A stretch of 42,432 nt of DNA from assembly GCA_023409735.1 (NCBI GenBank), contig JAEYRB010000026.1, positions 1 to 42,432 of the forward strand, in the 5' to 3' direction. Both the position numbers and the translations under genes were made by a program. A model generated the notes under the pieces. It saw only the letters and a program-made list of their open reading frames with translations. It was not told the DNA's origin and did no database searches. The DNA is from Bacillota bacterium. Lineage in GTDB: Bacteria; Bacillota; Clostridia; Acetivibrionales; DTU013. Of the stretch, positions 8,177-16,333 are shown piece after piece. Every line of letters begins with the position of its first letter. Position 1 is the stretch's first letter.

Positions 8177-8208
8177 AGCAACACATGAACAAGCCTGGAT
8201 AATCAGGC
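8142..8208 (-). promoter_or_regulatory. Candidate ribosome-mediated attenuator (four-segment leader)
   Basis: Four minus-strand segments can pair in alternatives. Segment 1 is GCCTG (8208-8204), which overlaps the leader ORF's TGA stop. Segment 2 is CCAGGC (8198-8193), segment 3 is AACCCAGG (8176-8169), and segment 4 holds GCCTGGGTT (8155-8147). Pairing 1:2 leaves 3:4 to form the terminator. Pairing 2:4 (AUCCAGGC with GCCUGGGU, 8 pairs including one G-U) destroys it. A ribosome held at the leader stop codon would cover segment 1 and favour 2:4, giving read-through into the exporter. This is inferred from base pairing only. Confidence 0.6.
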
Positions 8209-8403
8209 GGCACTTATGTGTGGTAAGAGGTACTTGACACGGTAAAAATGGACATAGTTATCCCATAGCTCGCCTAAAATGGAGCAAATAGCACGTGAAA
8301 TTATAAGCTTCACACACGGCGCAGCATTCTTAAATGCATAGCCTTTAACGTATTTACGATTTATAAACACGTCGCCGGTATAACATAAAGAAGAAATATT
8401 CAT
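8203..8403 (-). CDS. 66-codon leader ORF upstream of the ABC exporter
   Basis: A short ORF (MNISSLCYTGDVFINRKYVK at its start) with AGGTGG 8 nt before ATG at 8403; GTG at 8415 is an in-frame alternative. It lies about 26 nt after the predicted transcription start of a consensus promoter (8436-8464) and its stop codon falls in the first segment of the attenuator. The product has no signal peptide or recognisable domain and ends in a mixed basic/aromatic stretch (FYRVKYLLPHISAA). I think the act of translating it matters more than the peptide, but a functional small protein is not excluded. Confidence 0.55.
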   Translation of the reverse strand: MNISSLCYTGDVFINRKYVKGYAFKNAAPCVKLIISRAICSILGELWDNYVHFYRVKYLLPHISAA

Positions 8404-8435
8404 ACCCCTCACCACCTTTCGCTAAAGATGAAATG

Positions 8436-8464
8436 ATTATATAATGCTCCTTGAAATATGTCAA
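8436..8464 (-). promoter_or_regulatory. Sigma-A promoter for the leader/exporter operon
   Basis: On the minus strand TTGACA (8464-8459), a 17-bp spacer and TATAAT (8441-8436): a perfect consensus. Transcription should begin near 8429, directly before the leader ORF's ribosome binding site. Confidence 0.85.
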
Positions 8465-8593
8465 TTTATTATTGATGCACTAAATTTTCACTGTAAAGCT
8501 AGTGTAAAGTTTAATATACTAATGTTGCCATATATAAGCATAGATTAGCAAAAAAATGTTGTTGAATGTCCGAATTTATGTCCTAAAGCTTTG

Positions 8594-8622
8594 TTGACAA
8601 TACATAAGTTTCATTCTATAAT
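8594..8622 (+). promoter_or_regulatory. Sigma-A promoter upstream of greA
   Basis: TTGACA (8594-8599), a 17-bp spacer and TATAAT (8617-8622): a perfect consensus. It would give a 5' leader of about 185 nt before greA. The 8465-8813 gap otherwise holds AT-rich sequence with one 7-bp inverted repeat (TTGCTTA and TAAGCAA, near 8723-8746) and no gene. Confidence 0.85.
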
Positions 8623-8813
8623 GATTAAACTAAGAAAGACTTTTTAACAATTCTCAGCTGTAAATAATACTCATTGATATATGTGCATAGTTGGGATTTT
8701 ACACAGAAGTCAAACTGTTTTTGCTTAGTATATATGTTAAGCAATACAGTATAAATGCAATGTAAATGCATATATTATCAACACAAAATTTATAGGTAAA
8801 GGAGAGGCTCCAA

Positions 8814-9290
8814 ATGGCAGGCAAAGAAGTTATTCTAACTTATGAAGGCTTGAAGAAGCTGGAAGAAGAGCTTGAACTATTGAGAGGTCCCAAGAGAATG
8901 GAAATAAAAGAAAGAATAAAGGTAGCGCTTTCTTTCGGGGACATTTCCGAAAATTCTGAATATGATGAGGCAAAAAACGAGCAGGCTTATGTTGAAGGCA
9001 GGATTGCGCAATTGGAATCCATGCTTAAGCATGCCAGAGTTATAGATGATGATGATGTAAGTACGGAAAAGGTATCGATAGGATCCAAGGTTACTTTGCT
9101 CGATATGGAAGAAAATGAGGAAATCGTATATACAATAGTAGGGTCAACAGAGGCTAACCCGGCTCAGTTTAAAATTTCAAACGAATCACCGGTCGGAAGT
9201 GCACTGATGCAGAAGAAAAAAGGCACTGTAGTTGATGTAGCTGTACCTGACGGTGTAATAAAATTTAAAATATTAAAAATCGAAAAATAA
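8814..9290 (+). CDS. greA: Transcription elongation factor GreA
   Basis: 158 residues, the usual GreA length. The N-terminal coiled coil holds the catalytic acidic tip GDISENSEYDEAKNEQ (about residues 42-57), whose Asp and Glu coordinate the second Mg2+ in the RNA polymerase secondary channel and stimulate cleavage of backtracked RNA. The C-terminal FKBP-like domain ends with SPVGSALMQKKKGTVVDV, the family's typical region. ATG at 8814 follows AAAGGAGAGG. It is followed by lysS after 161 bp, a common clostridial pairing. Confidence 0.98.
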   Translation: MAGKEVILTYEGLKKLEEELELLRGPKRMEIKERIKVALSFGDISENSEYDEAKNEQAYVEGRIAQLESMLKHARVIDDDDVSTEKVSIGSKVTLLDMEENEEIVYTIVGSTEANPAQFKISNESPVGSALMQKKKGTVVDVAVPDGVIKFKILKIEK

Positions 9291-9340
9291 AAGGTATGCA
9301 GTGCTTTATTTAGTTAAAAGTATATTATATAATATTAGGA

Positions 9341-9373
9341 TAATAACAGTTTGCATAATGTAAACTGTTATTA
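9341..9373 (+). repeat. Perfect 12-bp inverted repeat between greA and lysS
   Basis: TAATAACAGTTT (9341-9352) and AAACTGTTATTA (9362-9373) flank a 9-nt loop. With no T-run beyond the arm it could be a weak terminator, an mRNA-processing stem or an operator. A TATAAT-like sequence lies just upstream (9328-9333) with only a poor -35, so a weak lysS promoter is possible. Confidence 0.5.
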
Positions 9374-9451
9374 TTGCATACTGAGCAATTTTGTGGACAT
9401 GCATGGCAAAGTCCTTTGCTAATATGTAAATGACTTATAGGAGGATCGCAG

Positions 9452-11407
9452 ATGGCAGAGAATATTGAAACAAACATGGACTTAAACGACCTGAACGAAT
9501 TATTAAGGGTAAGAAGGCTGAAGCTTGCGGAGCTGCAGCAGGAGGGGAAGGATCCGTTTAAGATAGTAAAATATGATGTAACGCATAGTACAAGTGACAT
9601 TATAAATAATTTTGAAGCTATGGAGAATGCTGAGGTTTCTATAGCCGGAAGGCTTATGTCAAAAAGGGGCATGGGCAAGGCTAGCTTCTGCGATCTGCAG
9701 GATCGTGATTCTAAAATTCAGATTTATGTAAAAATAGATGATGTAGGCGAGGATGCTTATGAAGAATTTAAAAAGTTCGACATAGGAGATATTGTTGGTG
9801 TTAAGGGAACAGTATTCAGAACTCACAGAGGGGAAATATCAGTCAAGGTTGCAAATGTTCTGCTTCTGGCTAAATCACTACAGCCGCTGCCTGAAAAGTG
9901 GCATGGACTCAGGGATGTGGACCTGAGATACAGACAGAGATATCTTGACCTGATAATAAATCCTGATGTAAGAAAGACCTTTATCATCAGAAGCAAGATA
10001 ATTAAGGCTATACGCACCTTCCTGGATAACAGGGGCTTCCTTGAGGTTGAAACGCCCATACTCAATACAATACAAGGCGGAGCTTCCGCTAAGCCTTTTG
10101 TAACACACCACAATACGCTTGATATGGATATGTTCCTTAGAATAGCTCCGGAATTATATCTGAAAAGATTAATCGTAGGCGGTATGGAGAAGGTTTATGA
10201 AATGGGCAGAATGTTCAGAAACGAAGGTATGTCCATTAAGCACAATCCTGAATTTACTATGATGGAAGTGTACGAAGCCTATAATGACTATAAGGGTATG
10301 ATGGAGCTTACTGAGAACCTTGTTTCAACTGTTGCTCAGGAAGTGCTGGGAACAACAAAGGTCACATATCAAGGACAAGAAATCGACCTTACCCCTCCAT
10401 GGAACAGAATTACCATGAGAGAGGCGGTTATGAAATATTCAGGAATAGACTTCGATAAGGTAGAAAGTGCAGAAGAGGCACGCAAGCTTGCGAAGGAGAA
10501 GAATATAAACGTAGATGCAAATAAGTCCAAGGGCGAGATCATGAATGTGTTTTTCGAGGAACTGGTAGAGGAGAACTTGATTCAGCCTACATTCATTATC
10601 GATTATCCTGTGGAAATATCGCCTCTGACAAAGAAAAAGCCGGATAATCCCGAGCTAACTGAAAGATTTGAGTTGTTTATAACCGGAAGAGAAATGGCAA
10701 ACGCATACTCCGAGCTTAATGATCCCATAGACCAGAAGGAAAGATTTATGGCACAGGTCAAAAAGAGAGAGGCTGGAGACGACGAAGCAAGCATGATGGA
10801 CAATGATTACATCAATGCACTCGAATATGGTCTGCCTCCAACAGGTGGATTAGGCATAGGCATAGACAGGCTGATAATGCTGCTCACTGATTCATACTCC
10901 ATAAGGGATATTTTACTGTTCCCGACGATGAAGCCAATAGACGCTCCGAAGAAGGAAGAGAAGGCTGTTGCAACTCCTTCTGCACCGGCTTCTGAGGCCG
11001 TTTCTGCAACTCTTATTGCAGAAGAAGTCATTGATTTCTCCAAGGTTGAGATTGAGCCTTTGTTCCAGGATGCAGTTGATTTTGAGACCTTCTCCAAGTC
11101 TGATCTCCGTGCTGTAAAGGTTAAGGAATGCGTTGCTGTACCGAAGAGCAAGAAGCTCCTTCAGTTCACTCTGGACGACGGGACAGGTACAGATCGTACC
11201 ATTTTGAGCGGAATCCATGCATTTTATGAGCCTGAAGAGTTGATTGGCAAGACTCTTATTGCAATAACCAATCTGCCTCCGAGAGCGATGATGGGCATCG
11301 AATCTTGTGGTATGCTGCTGAGTGCAGTGCATACTGAGGAAGGCGAAGAAAAGCTTCATCTGCTGATGGTGGATAACCACATTCCGGCTGGCGCAAAGCT
11401 ATATTGA
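9452..11407 (+). CDS. lysS: Lysyl-tRNA synthetase (class II) with C-terminal Trbp111-type tRNA-binding domain
   Basis: A 651-residue class II LysRS, about 150 longer than usual. An N-terminal OB-fold anticodon domain (about 55-160) precedes the catalytic core with motif 1 (near FLEVETPILN), motif 2 (MGRMFRNEGMSIKHNPEFTM) and motif 3 (GLGIGIDRLIMLL). After residue about 490 comes a Lys/Ala/Pro/Glu linker. The last 110 residues form an EMAP/Trbp111-like OB domain (DFSKVEIEPLFQDAVDFETF near its start, NLPPRAMMGIESCGMLLS near its end), as at the C-terminus of many MetRS. The extra domain should increase tRNA affinity in trans or promote dimerisation. RBS is AGGAGG. Base composition of the tail looks slightly more GC-rich than the core by eye. 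Confidence 0.97.
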   Translation: MAENIETNMDLNDLNELLRVRRLKLAELQQEGKDPFKIVKYDVTHSTSDIINNFEAMENAEVSIAGRLMSKRGMGKASFCDLQDRDSKIQIYVKIDDVGEDAYEEFKKFDIGDIVGVKGTVFRTHRGEISVKVANVLLLAKSLQPLPEKWHGLRDVDLRYRQRYLDLIINPDVRKTFIIRSKIIKAIRTFLDNRGFLEVETPILNTIQGGASAKPFVTHHNTLDMDMFLRIAPELYLKRLIVGGMEKVYEMGRMFRNEGMSIKHNPEFTMMEVYEAYNDYKGMMELTENLVSTVAQEVLGTTKVTYQGQEIDLTPPWNRITMREAVMKYSGIDFDKVESAEEARKLAKEKNINVDANKSKGEIMNVFFEELVEENLIQPTFIIDYPVEISPLTKKKPDNPELTERFELFITGREMANAYSELNDPIDQKERFMAQVKKREAGDDEASMMDNDYINALEYGLPPTGGLGIGIDRLIMLLTDSYSIRDILLFPTMKPIDAPKKEEKAVATPSAPASEAVSATLIAEEVIDFSKVEIEPLFQDAVDFETFSKSDLRAVKVKECVAVPKSKKLLQFTLDDGTGTDRTILSGIHAFYEPEELIGKTLIAITNLPPRAMMGIESCGMLLSAVHTEEGEEKLHLLMVDNHIPAGAKLY

Positions 11408-11521
11408 TTTGCATGGAATCTGGCGCTGATGGGCAGAGCTGATGCCAATTGATGCCAGATGCAGGATAATTCCACATTTGACTGTTAGTGAGTTTACAAC
11501 AGCTCTGCAGGTTTCCCGCAT

Positions 11522-11567
11522 AAAAAATGGCAACGGCTTATTTGAAATCAGTCGCTGCCATTTTTTT
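11522..11567 (+). terminator. Bidirectional-looking intrinsic terminator after lysS
   Basis: AAATGGCA-ACG and CG-CTGCCATTT form a stem around a loop of about 18 nt, followed by seven T (11561-11567). The preceding A-run (11522-11527) would supply a U-tract on the other strand, where the LanC-like remnant ends. The 11408-11521 stretch before it holds only repeated GATGCCA words. Confidence 0.85.
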
Positions 11568-11800
11568 ACAGAATGAAACTTCTGATGTTCTTGTTCACCA
11601 TGTACAGGAGGGTATAGCCCATGCCGCTCATGCCGAATGAAAAAATGATGGGTTGATAGCTTTCATAACCGGCGGGAAGAAAGCTTTCTGCAGGTCCTGG
11701 TCAAAATCGTTATTTCCCCACTCATGTAATTTGAGATAAACCATTCCCATACCTGGCGAACCGGTACAAATGCCGTGCAGGACTTCTGCTGAAACGGCAG
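11566..11800 (-). pseudogene. C-terminal remnant of a LanC-like / LanM-type lanthipeptide cyclase
   Basis: Reading the minus strand upward from 11800 gives VLHGICTGSPGMGMVYLKLH, resembling the Trp/Cys-x-Gly-x-Pro-Gly region with the first zinc Cys of LanC-like cyclases. After about 30 codons comes NPSFFH, a 2-base frame change, then GMSGMGYTLLYMVNKN and a stop at 11566. That last block matches the final motif of LanC domains, where a Phe-x-Gly-Leu-Ser-Gly-Ile-Gly-Tyr pattern is usual. The second and third zinc ligands (Cys-His-Gly region) are absent, so this is an internally deleted, frameshifted relic with no start. The region looks richer in GC than its flanks. A competing 50-codon plus-strand ORF crosses the same DNA (ends 11892). 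Identification is by motif memory only. Confidence 0.5.
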
Positions 11801-11987
11801 ATGTCCTGGCAGTACAACTGGTACTACACCAACAAAGAGGCAGAAAATTACGGCTATAACAACTTTACCAGAGATGTCATGTTGCAATATTAGTTCAATA
11901 AAAGATGTATTTGCAATTTCACCAACATTACTGTTAATACTCTTGTAAGTGTCAGTACATTTGGATGCATCATATTAGCTGATTATA

Positions 11988-13107
11988 TCATGTCATGGAA
12001 AATCTTCTGGCAATTTCCTGCAGCCTCTTTCCGGCATAATCAAAGAAAGCCTTATATGATGAGCAATAGATGTTTAGCCCAGGCCTGCCATCTGCGAAGG
12101 GCTCTCTTAACCTTCGACAGCCGCCTCTGCAAAGAAAACGATAGCTGCAATTACTGCAGGCAGGGTCAGTATACATTGAAGCTTCTACGAATTCTCTTGC
12201 TTTCAGACCTTCTGCCAGTTTGGCAAAGCCTATATCCATTATATTTCCAAGATACCACTCATCAGTTACATAAAAATCACAGGGATATACTCCTCCATTT
12301 GCTTCAATAACAAAGTTTGTACTGCATACTCCGACCATATCGCAGGCTTCCGGAGGATACCCCAGCATTAAACCGATAAGATTATCAAAATACCTTATGC
12401 TTATAGATCGTCCGTCTATAATATCTCTATACCATTCATCAAAGAGGTTTTTTAAAAATTGCGTATATCGCTCAGGCGTTAATGAAAATTCATGCATTCC
12501 GGGTGCTTCTCCTAAAGGATCAAGGCAGGGAATGAACTGCAGGTACTTAAAGCCGTTCTTCCTGAAAAAGTTGTAGACCTTTGATATATGTCTGGCAATG
12601 TATGAATTGACTACGCAGAGTATGTTATATTCCACGTTATATTCATTAAACAGGCGGGCGGTATCCATTATTCTGTTGTAGGAACCGTTTCCCTGAGGAT
12701 CAACTCGCATTGCATCATTTGTATCCTTGTACCCGTCCAGGGAAAGCCCGACTAAAAAATGATTTTCTGATAAAAACTCTGCCCAGCTTTTGTCTATCGC
12801 AAGGCCATTAGTTTGAAGAGCGAAATGAACCGGAATTTTTTTTGTATTATACTTTTTAGCAAATCCGACAGCGCTGCGATAAAAATCCAGGCCTGCTAAT
12901 TGTAGGCTCACCGCCCTGAAATGAAAAGGTACATTGGTACTCAGCATATTCAAGAGCCTTTTTTATTAGCTCCTCCAGTGTTTCTAAACTCATAATCCCA
13001 TAGGACTGCGTTAAGCGGTTCTCTGCAATTGAATGATAAAAACAATATTTGCACCTCAAGTTACATAAGCTGGAGGCAGGCTTTATTAAAAGGCTAATGG
13101 CCGGCAT
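11988..13107 (-). pseudogene. Anaerobic sulfatase-maturase-like radical SAM/SPASM protein, single-base frameshift
   Basis: Starting at 13107 (MPAISLLIKPASS) the N-terminal frame shows the radical SAM cluster motif CNLRCKYCFY and the SAM-binding GGEPT. The frame then breaks near 12899-12904, where one extra A in the minus-strand run ACAATTAGC replaces the expected ACA-TTA-GC. The continuation is in the other frame (LAGLDFYRSAV onward) and ends in a normal SPASM domain with Cys ligands (CDMVGVC, YPCDFYV, CSNCSYRFLCRGGCRRL). Total coding potential is about 373 residues, the normal length for anSME, which makes formylglycine in anaerobic sulfatases. No sulfatase is visible in the window. The start overlaps the stop of the upstream SulP gene by 14 bp. 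A sequencing error in one base would restore the gene. Confidence 0.8.
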
Positions 13108-14661
13108 ATATCGACTCCTTTGCACCTATATTTAGTATTTCCTTTGCTTTGTCCAAAGCTTTTGCCGAGGATGCAAATATCTGATCCTCTGACATAAATA
13201 TATTATCAGCTCCAACATCGTTGGCAAGGCCTGAATTCATTATCATTTGACTTAGACCTGATGTTACACCACAGATAATTATACTTCCGCCCTGTTCCTT
13301 TACATTTCGTATGAATACTCTAATAGCCTCAAGGGAGGTAATATCTATAGTAGTTACCTGCTTTATTCTCAGTATAAAAACCTTAGCCTTGTCTGCCAGA
13401 GTATCAAGCTTGCTCTCCAGGTCATATGCTGAGCCAAAGTAAAGATTACCTTCCAACTGTATTATTAATAGGTCCTTTTTTTCATGGACATATTCAATTT
13501 CCTTCTCAATGAAGCCTGAACCTTTGTTATTCAATGGAACAAGGATCTTGAGCGGTACCTTATTGGTATTCTTGAGGTATAATGCAATAGATATGGCAAT
13601 GCCCATATAAATAGCCCAGTCAAGATCAGGCATTATAATGGTTGCAGCAAAGGTTGCACACATGGCAATGAAATCGGATCTATTAACTAAGTATAGCTTT
13701 TTCACTTCTTTTTTATTGATCATATTATATGCAATTACCATAATGACACCGGCAAGACAGGGCATAGGTATGTACTTTGCATATGGTGCCAGAAACAGCA
13801 GTACTGCACCTACGAAAATGCCGGGGAATATTCCTGAAAACCTTGTTACAGCGCCGCTGTAGTAATTAATTGCCGAACGGGTAAAGGATCCGGAGCAAGG
13901 AATACATTGAAAAAAGGAGGAAACTGCATTTGCAATACCTTGACCGATAAACTCCTGGTCTGCATTTGTTTTTTCTCGTGACATGCTTGATATTGATTTT
14001 GAAATACAAGTATTCCTATTAGTGAGTCGGGCAGATTTTTATTTATCTTTTTGCATACTATTATAATCAAGATTGTTAAAACACCAAGCGCTAAAGAATA
14101 GATATTAGTTTGACTCAAATGAGTAAGGACATATGCCAGCTTTTTCATAGTTGACATCTGAGATAAATTTTTTATAGATATACCAAGAAGCTGATTGAGC
14201 TGGCCAATTGCAATTAAAATACCTGCTCCGGCTGTAAAGCCTACAATTACAGAATGAGATACATAGTTAATTACTTTTCCCAGCTTGATAACGCCAAATA
14301 AGATCTGCAGCAGGCCAACGAGGAAGGTCATTAAAAAAAGCATCTCGTACGTATTATCCAGTCCCATTTGAGTGCGCATGCTGCTGGCAACCAAAAGTGA
14401 AATGGCATTTGTCGGCCCTGTTATGAGATGGCTTGAGCTTCCGAAGACTGAGCCGAGAATAGCGGAAACAACTGCTGTGTATAGACCATAAACAGGATTT
14501 ACACCCGCAATTATCGCATAAGCCATTGATTGTGGGATTGCAACTATTGCAACCGTCAATGCGGCAACAAGATCCTTTTTGATATATTCCTTTTTGTAGC
14601 TTTTAATTGTGTCTATCAGAGGTACAGATCTTTGTATTTTATATAGTATGTTTCCGTACAT
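13094..14661 (-). pseudogene. SulP/SLC26 sulfate-type transporter with C-terminal STAS domain, internally deleted
   Basis: The N-terminal frame (from ATG 14661, behind GAGGTG) shows SulP core segments (PQSMAYAIIAGVNPVYGLYT, SSHLITGPTNAISLLV, FTAGAGILIAIGQL) up to LPDSLIGILV. The C-terminal frame resumes with ISKSISSMSREKTNADQEF and IGQGIANAVSSFF, continues through CIPCSGSFTRSAIN and ends in a STAS domain (EGNLYFGSAYDLE, TTIDITSLEAIRVF). The roughly 55-60 residues expected between them, covering one to two membrane helices, are missing. The junction is near 14000-14015 and it changes frame. This is therefore a deletion, not a simple base error. It would have formed a coupled pair with the radical SAM gene whose start overlaps its stop. 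Confidence 0.85.
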
Positions 14662-14836
14662 ATGCCAACACCTCATTGTTCTTACTCTAAACAGCATCAG
14701 TACTCAGATTTACCTGCTTGATAGTCGTGAAAAAAATATAATGTAAATTGAACTACCGGATATAACTGAGCATAGACAGTTAACATAATAAACATTATCA
14801 CAATAAAATCATTGATGCAATATATTGCTATTCTGA

Positions 14837-14959
14837 TCTGTTGAGCACAACTTCTTCAGGTTCGTCTTTGGATGTCTTAAAGCACTATTAACTGTTCCCG
14901 GTATGGGTTTTGAACCGGATGACATTGATCTTGATGACAGTGCCACATTTGTGTGGTAG
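14837..14959 (+). other. 40-codon orphan ORF end between SulP remnant and membrane protein
   Basis: An open frame without a start or RBS runs from after a stop at 14834 to TAG at 14957. It reads HNFFRFVFGCLKALLTVPGM and then a strongly acidic end with GFEPDDIDLDDSATFVW. It looks like the 3' tail of a lost gene but I cannot name a family. The rest of 14662-15003 is AT-rich with no other feature seen. Confidence 0.25.
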
Positions 14960-15003
14960 ATTATTTAAGTGATAAATCAGAATTTGTGAAAGGTAGATGT
15001 TAG

Positions 15004-15513
15004 ATGGAAAAAGTCAAGATGACAAAAGATACGGTGCCGGAAGACTTTACGATGACACTTGCGCTTGTTGACTCACTGCCGGTACTGTTCTTCGGGGCTG
15101 GTATGATTGTGGTAAGTATACTGTTTTCAAGCAAACTGTTCTTTCTCGGTGCATTACTTTGCCTTTTTGCAGGTGCGGCAAAAGTCATCTGGAAGATCAT
15201 CGTCGTGCTGAAACACAAAAATGTCTGGTGGCTGTTCCTTCAAATGAGGATCCTTATGCCTATAGGGTTTGCAGCAATGATCATCGGGGTCATCATAAAC
15301 AAAGACGCTGTAAACTTTGCAGCGATTTTGAGCGCCATCGTCAGCTTGCCGGCTGTCGTATTCTTTGCTGTCGGTATATTTGGTATGGCGTTGATGCTTT
15401 TCTTTGAATTCAAGCTCGACAGCAGCAATGTAAAGGCGAACTGGATCGAACAGTTGACGAACGGTATTGCACAGGCATCGTTTTTCGTAGGTCTGCTGTT
15501 GATCACGTTATAA
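15004..15513 (+). CDS. Uncharacterised small integral membrane protein
   Basis: 169 residues with about five hydrophobic segments (SLPVLFFGAGMIVVSILF, LFFLGALLCLFAGAAKVIW, ILMPIGFAAMIIGVII, AAILSAIVSLPAVVFFAVGIF and a C-terminal SFFVGLLLITL) and a short charged N-terminus. No catalytic motif is visible. AAAGG lies 10 nt before ATG. It is followed after 82 bp by an alpha/beta hydrolase. Between them, 15515-15583 can be read as KKVEDALALLEKHIEAFNEA plus YRK and a stop, a helical tail that may be a remnant of another gene or of a frameshifted C-terminus. Function unknown. Confidence 0.65.
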   Translation: MEKVKMTKDTVPEDFTMTLALVDSLPVLFFGAGMIVVSILFSSKLFFLGALLCLFAGAAKVIWKIIVVLKHKNVWWLFLQMRILMPIGFAAMIIGVIINKDAVNFAAILSAIVSLPAVVFFAVGIFGMALMLFFEFKLDSSNVKANWIEQLTNGIAQASFFVGLLLITL

Positions 15514-15595
15514 AAAGGTAGAAGATGCATTGGCACTTCTTGAAAAACATATTGAAGCCTTCAATGAGGCGTATAGAAAGTAGGCGGTGAGCGAC

Positions 15596-16255
15596 ATGAT
15601 ATGCAGAGCAAATGATGTGAACCTTTATTATGAGCAAACAGGAACAGGCAGACCCTTGATTTTACTACATGGCAACGGAGAGACACATAAGATCTTTGAC
15701 AAGGCGATTCCTATTTTGTCGGAGCATTTTACGGTATATGCGATAGATACTCGAGGACACGGACAAAGTGACGCAGTATCTGAGTACCATTACGATGATA
15801 TCGCAGAGGATATAAAGTGTTTCATTGAAGAGCTAGATCTTCATAAGCCGATTCTGTATGGCTTTAGTGATGGCGGAATCATTGGCTTGCTGCTTGGGGC
15901 TAAATATCCGGGGCTCCTGTCGCAAATGATCATCAGCGGAGCCAATCTTTCTCCGGATGGCATAAGAACCGGATGGCTTAAGTTCTTTCAACTGTTGAAT
16001 CGGATCGTGAAGGAACCGAAGATGACGATGATGCTTGCTGAGCCAAATATAACGGCTGAAATGCCTGGACGAATAGAGATTCCCACAACGGTTCTCGCCG
16101 GTAGTCATGACATGATAAAAGAAGACCACACAAAGTATATCGCAGCCAATATCAAAAAGAGCACTCTTCGCATTATAAAGGGAGAGGGGCATGGAAGCTA
16201 CATTGTACATAGCAAAAAAATAGCAGAATTAATTTTGGATGCAGTAAACCAATAG
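15596..16255 (+). CDS. Alpha/beta-fold hydrolase
   Basis: 219 residues in one alpha/beta hydrolase domain. The oxyanion strand is LILLHGNGETHKIF, the nucleophile elbow is GFSDGG (Ser near residue 93), the acid is in GSHDMI and the catalytic His is in GEGHGSY. The cap domain is minimal. I prefer ATG at 15596, preceded by AGGCGG; an in-frame GTG at 15587 is possible. Substrate is unknown: esterase, lactonase or peroxidase-like activities are all compatible. Its neighbours (membrane protein, MATE exporter) suggest a stress or detoxification setting. Confidence 0.85.
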   Translation: MICRANDVNLYYEQTGTGRPLILLHGNGETHKIFDKAIPILSEHFTVYAIDTRGHGQSDAVSEYHYDDIAEDIKCFIEELDLHKPILYGFSDGGIIGLLLGAKYPGLLSQMIISGANLSPDGIRTGWLKFFQLLNRIVKEPKMTMMLAEPNITAEMPGRIEIPTTVLAGSHDMIKEDHTKYIAANIKKSTLRIIKGEGHGSYIVHSKKIAELILDAVNQ

Positions 16256-16281
16256 ATGATGTTAGAGGGAGATTTGTTATT

Positions 16282-16310
16282 TTACAGTTGTGGTCATATT
16301 GTTGTATAAT
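16282..16310 (+). promoter_or_regulatory. Sigma-A promoter for the MATE gene
   Basis: TTACAG (16282-16287), a 17-bp spacer and TATAAT (16305-16310). Transcription would begin only about 18 nt before ATG 16334, giving a very short leader. Confidence 0.7.
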
Positions 16311-16333
16311 AAAAATTAAAATATATCTTTGTA

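Noticed and set aside
11733..11892. Plus-strand ORF ending YNNFTRDVMLQY as a gene
   Set aside because: No start or RBS, begins right after a stop, unknown family, and it overlaps the better supported LanC-like reading on the other strand; kept only as a note.
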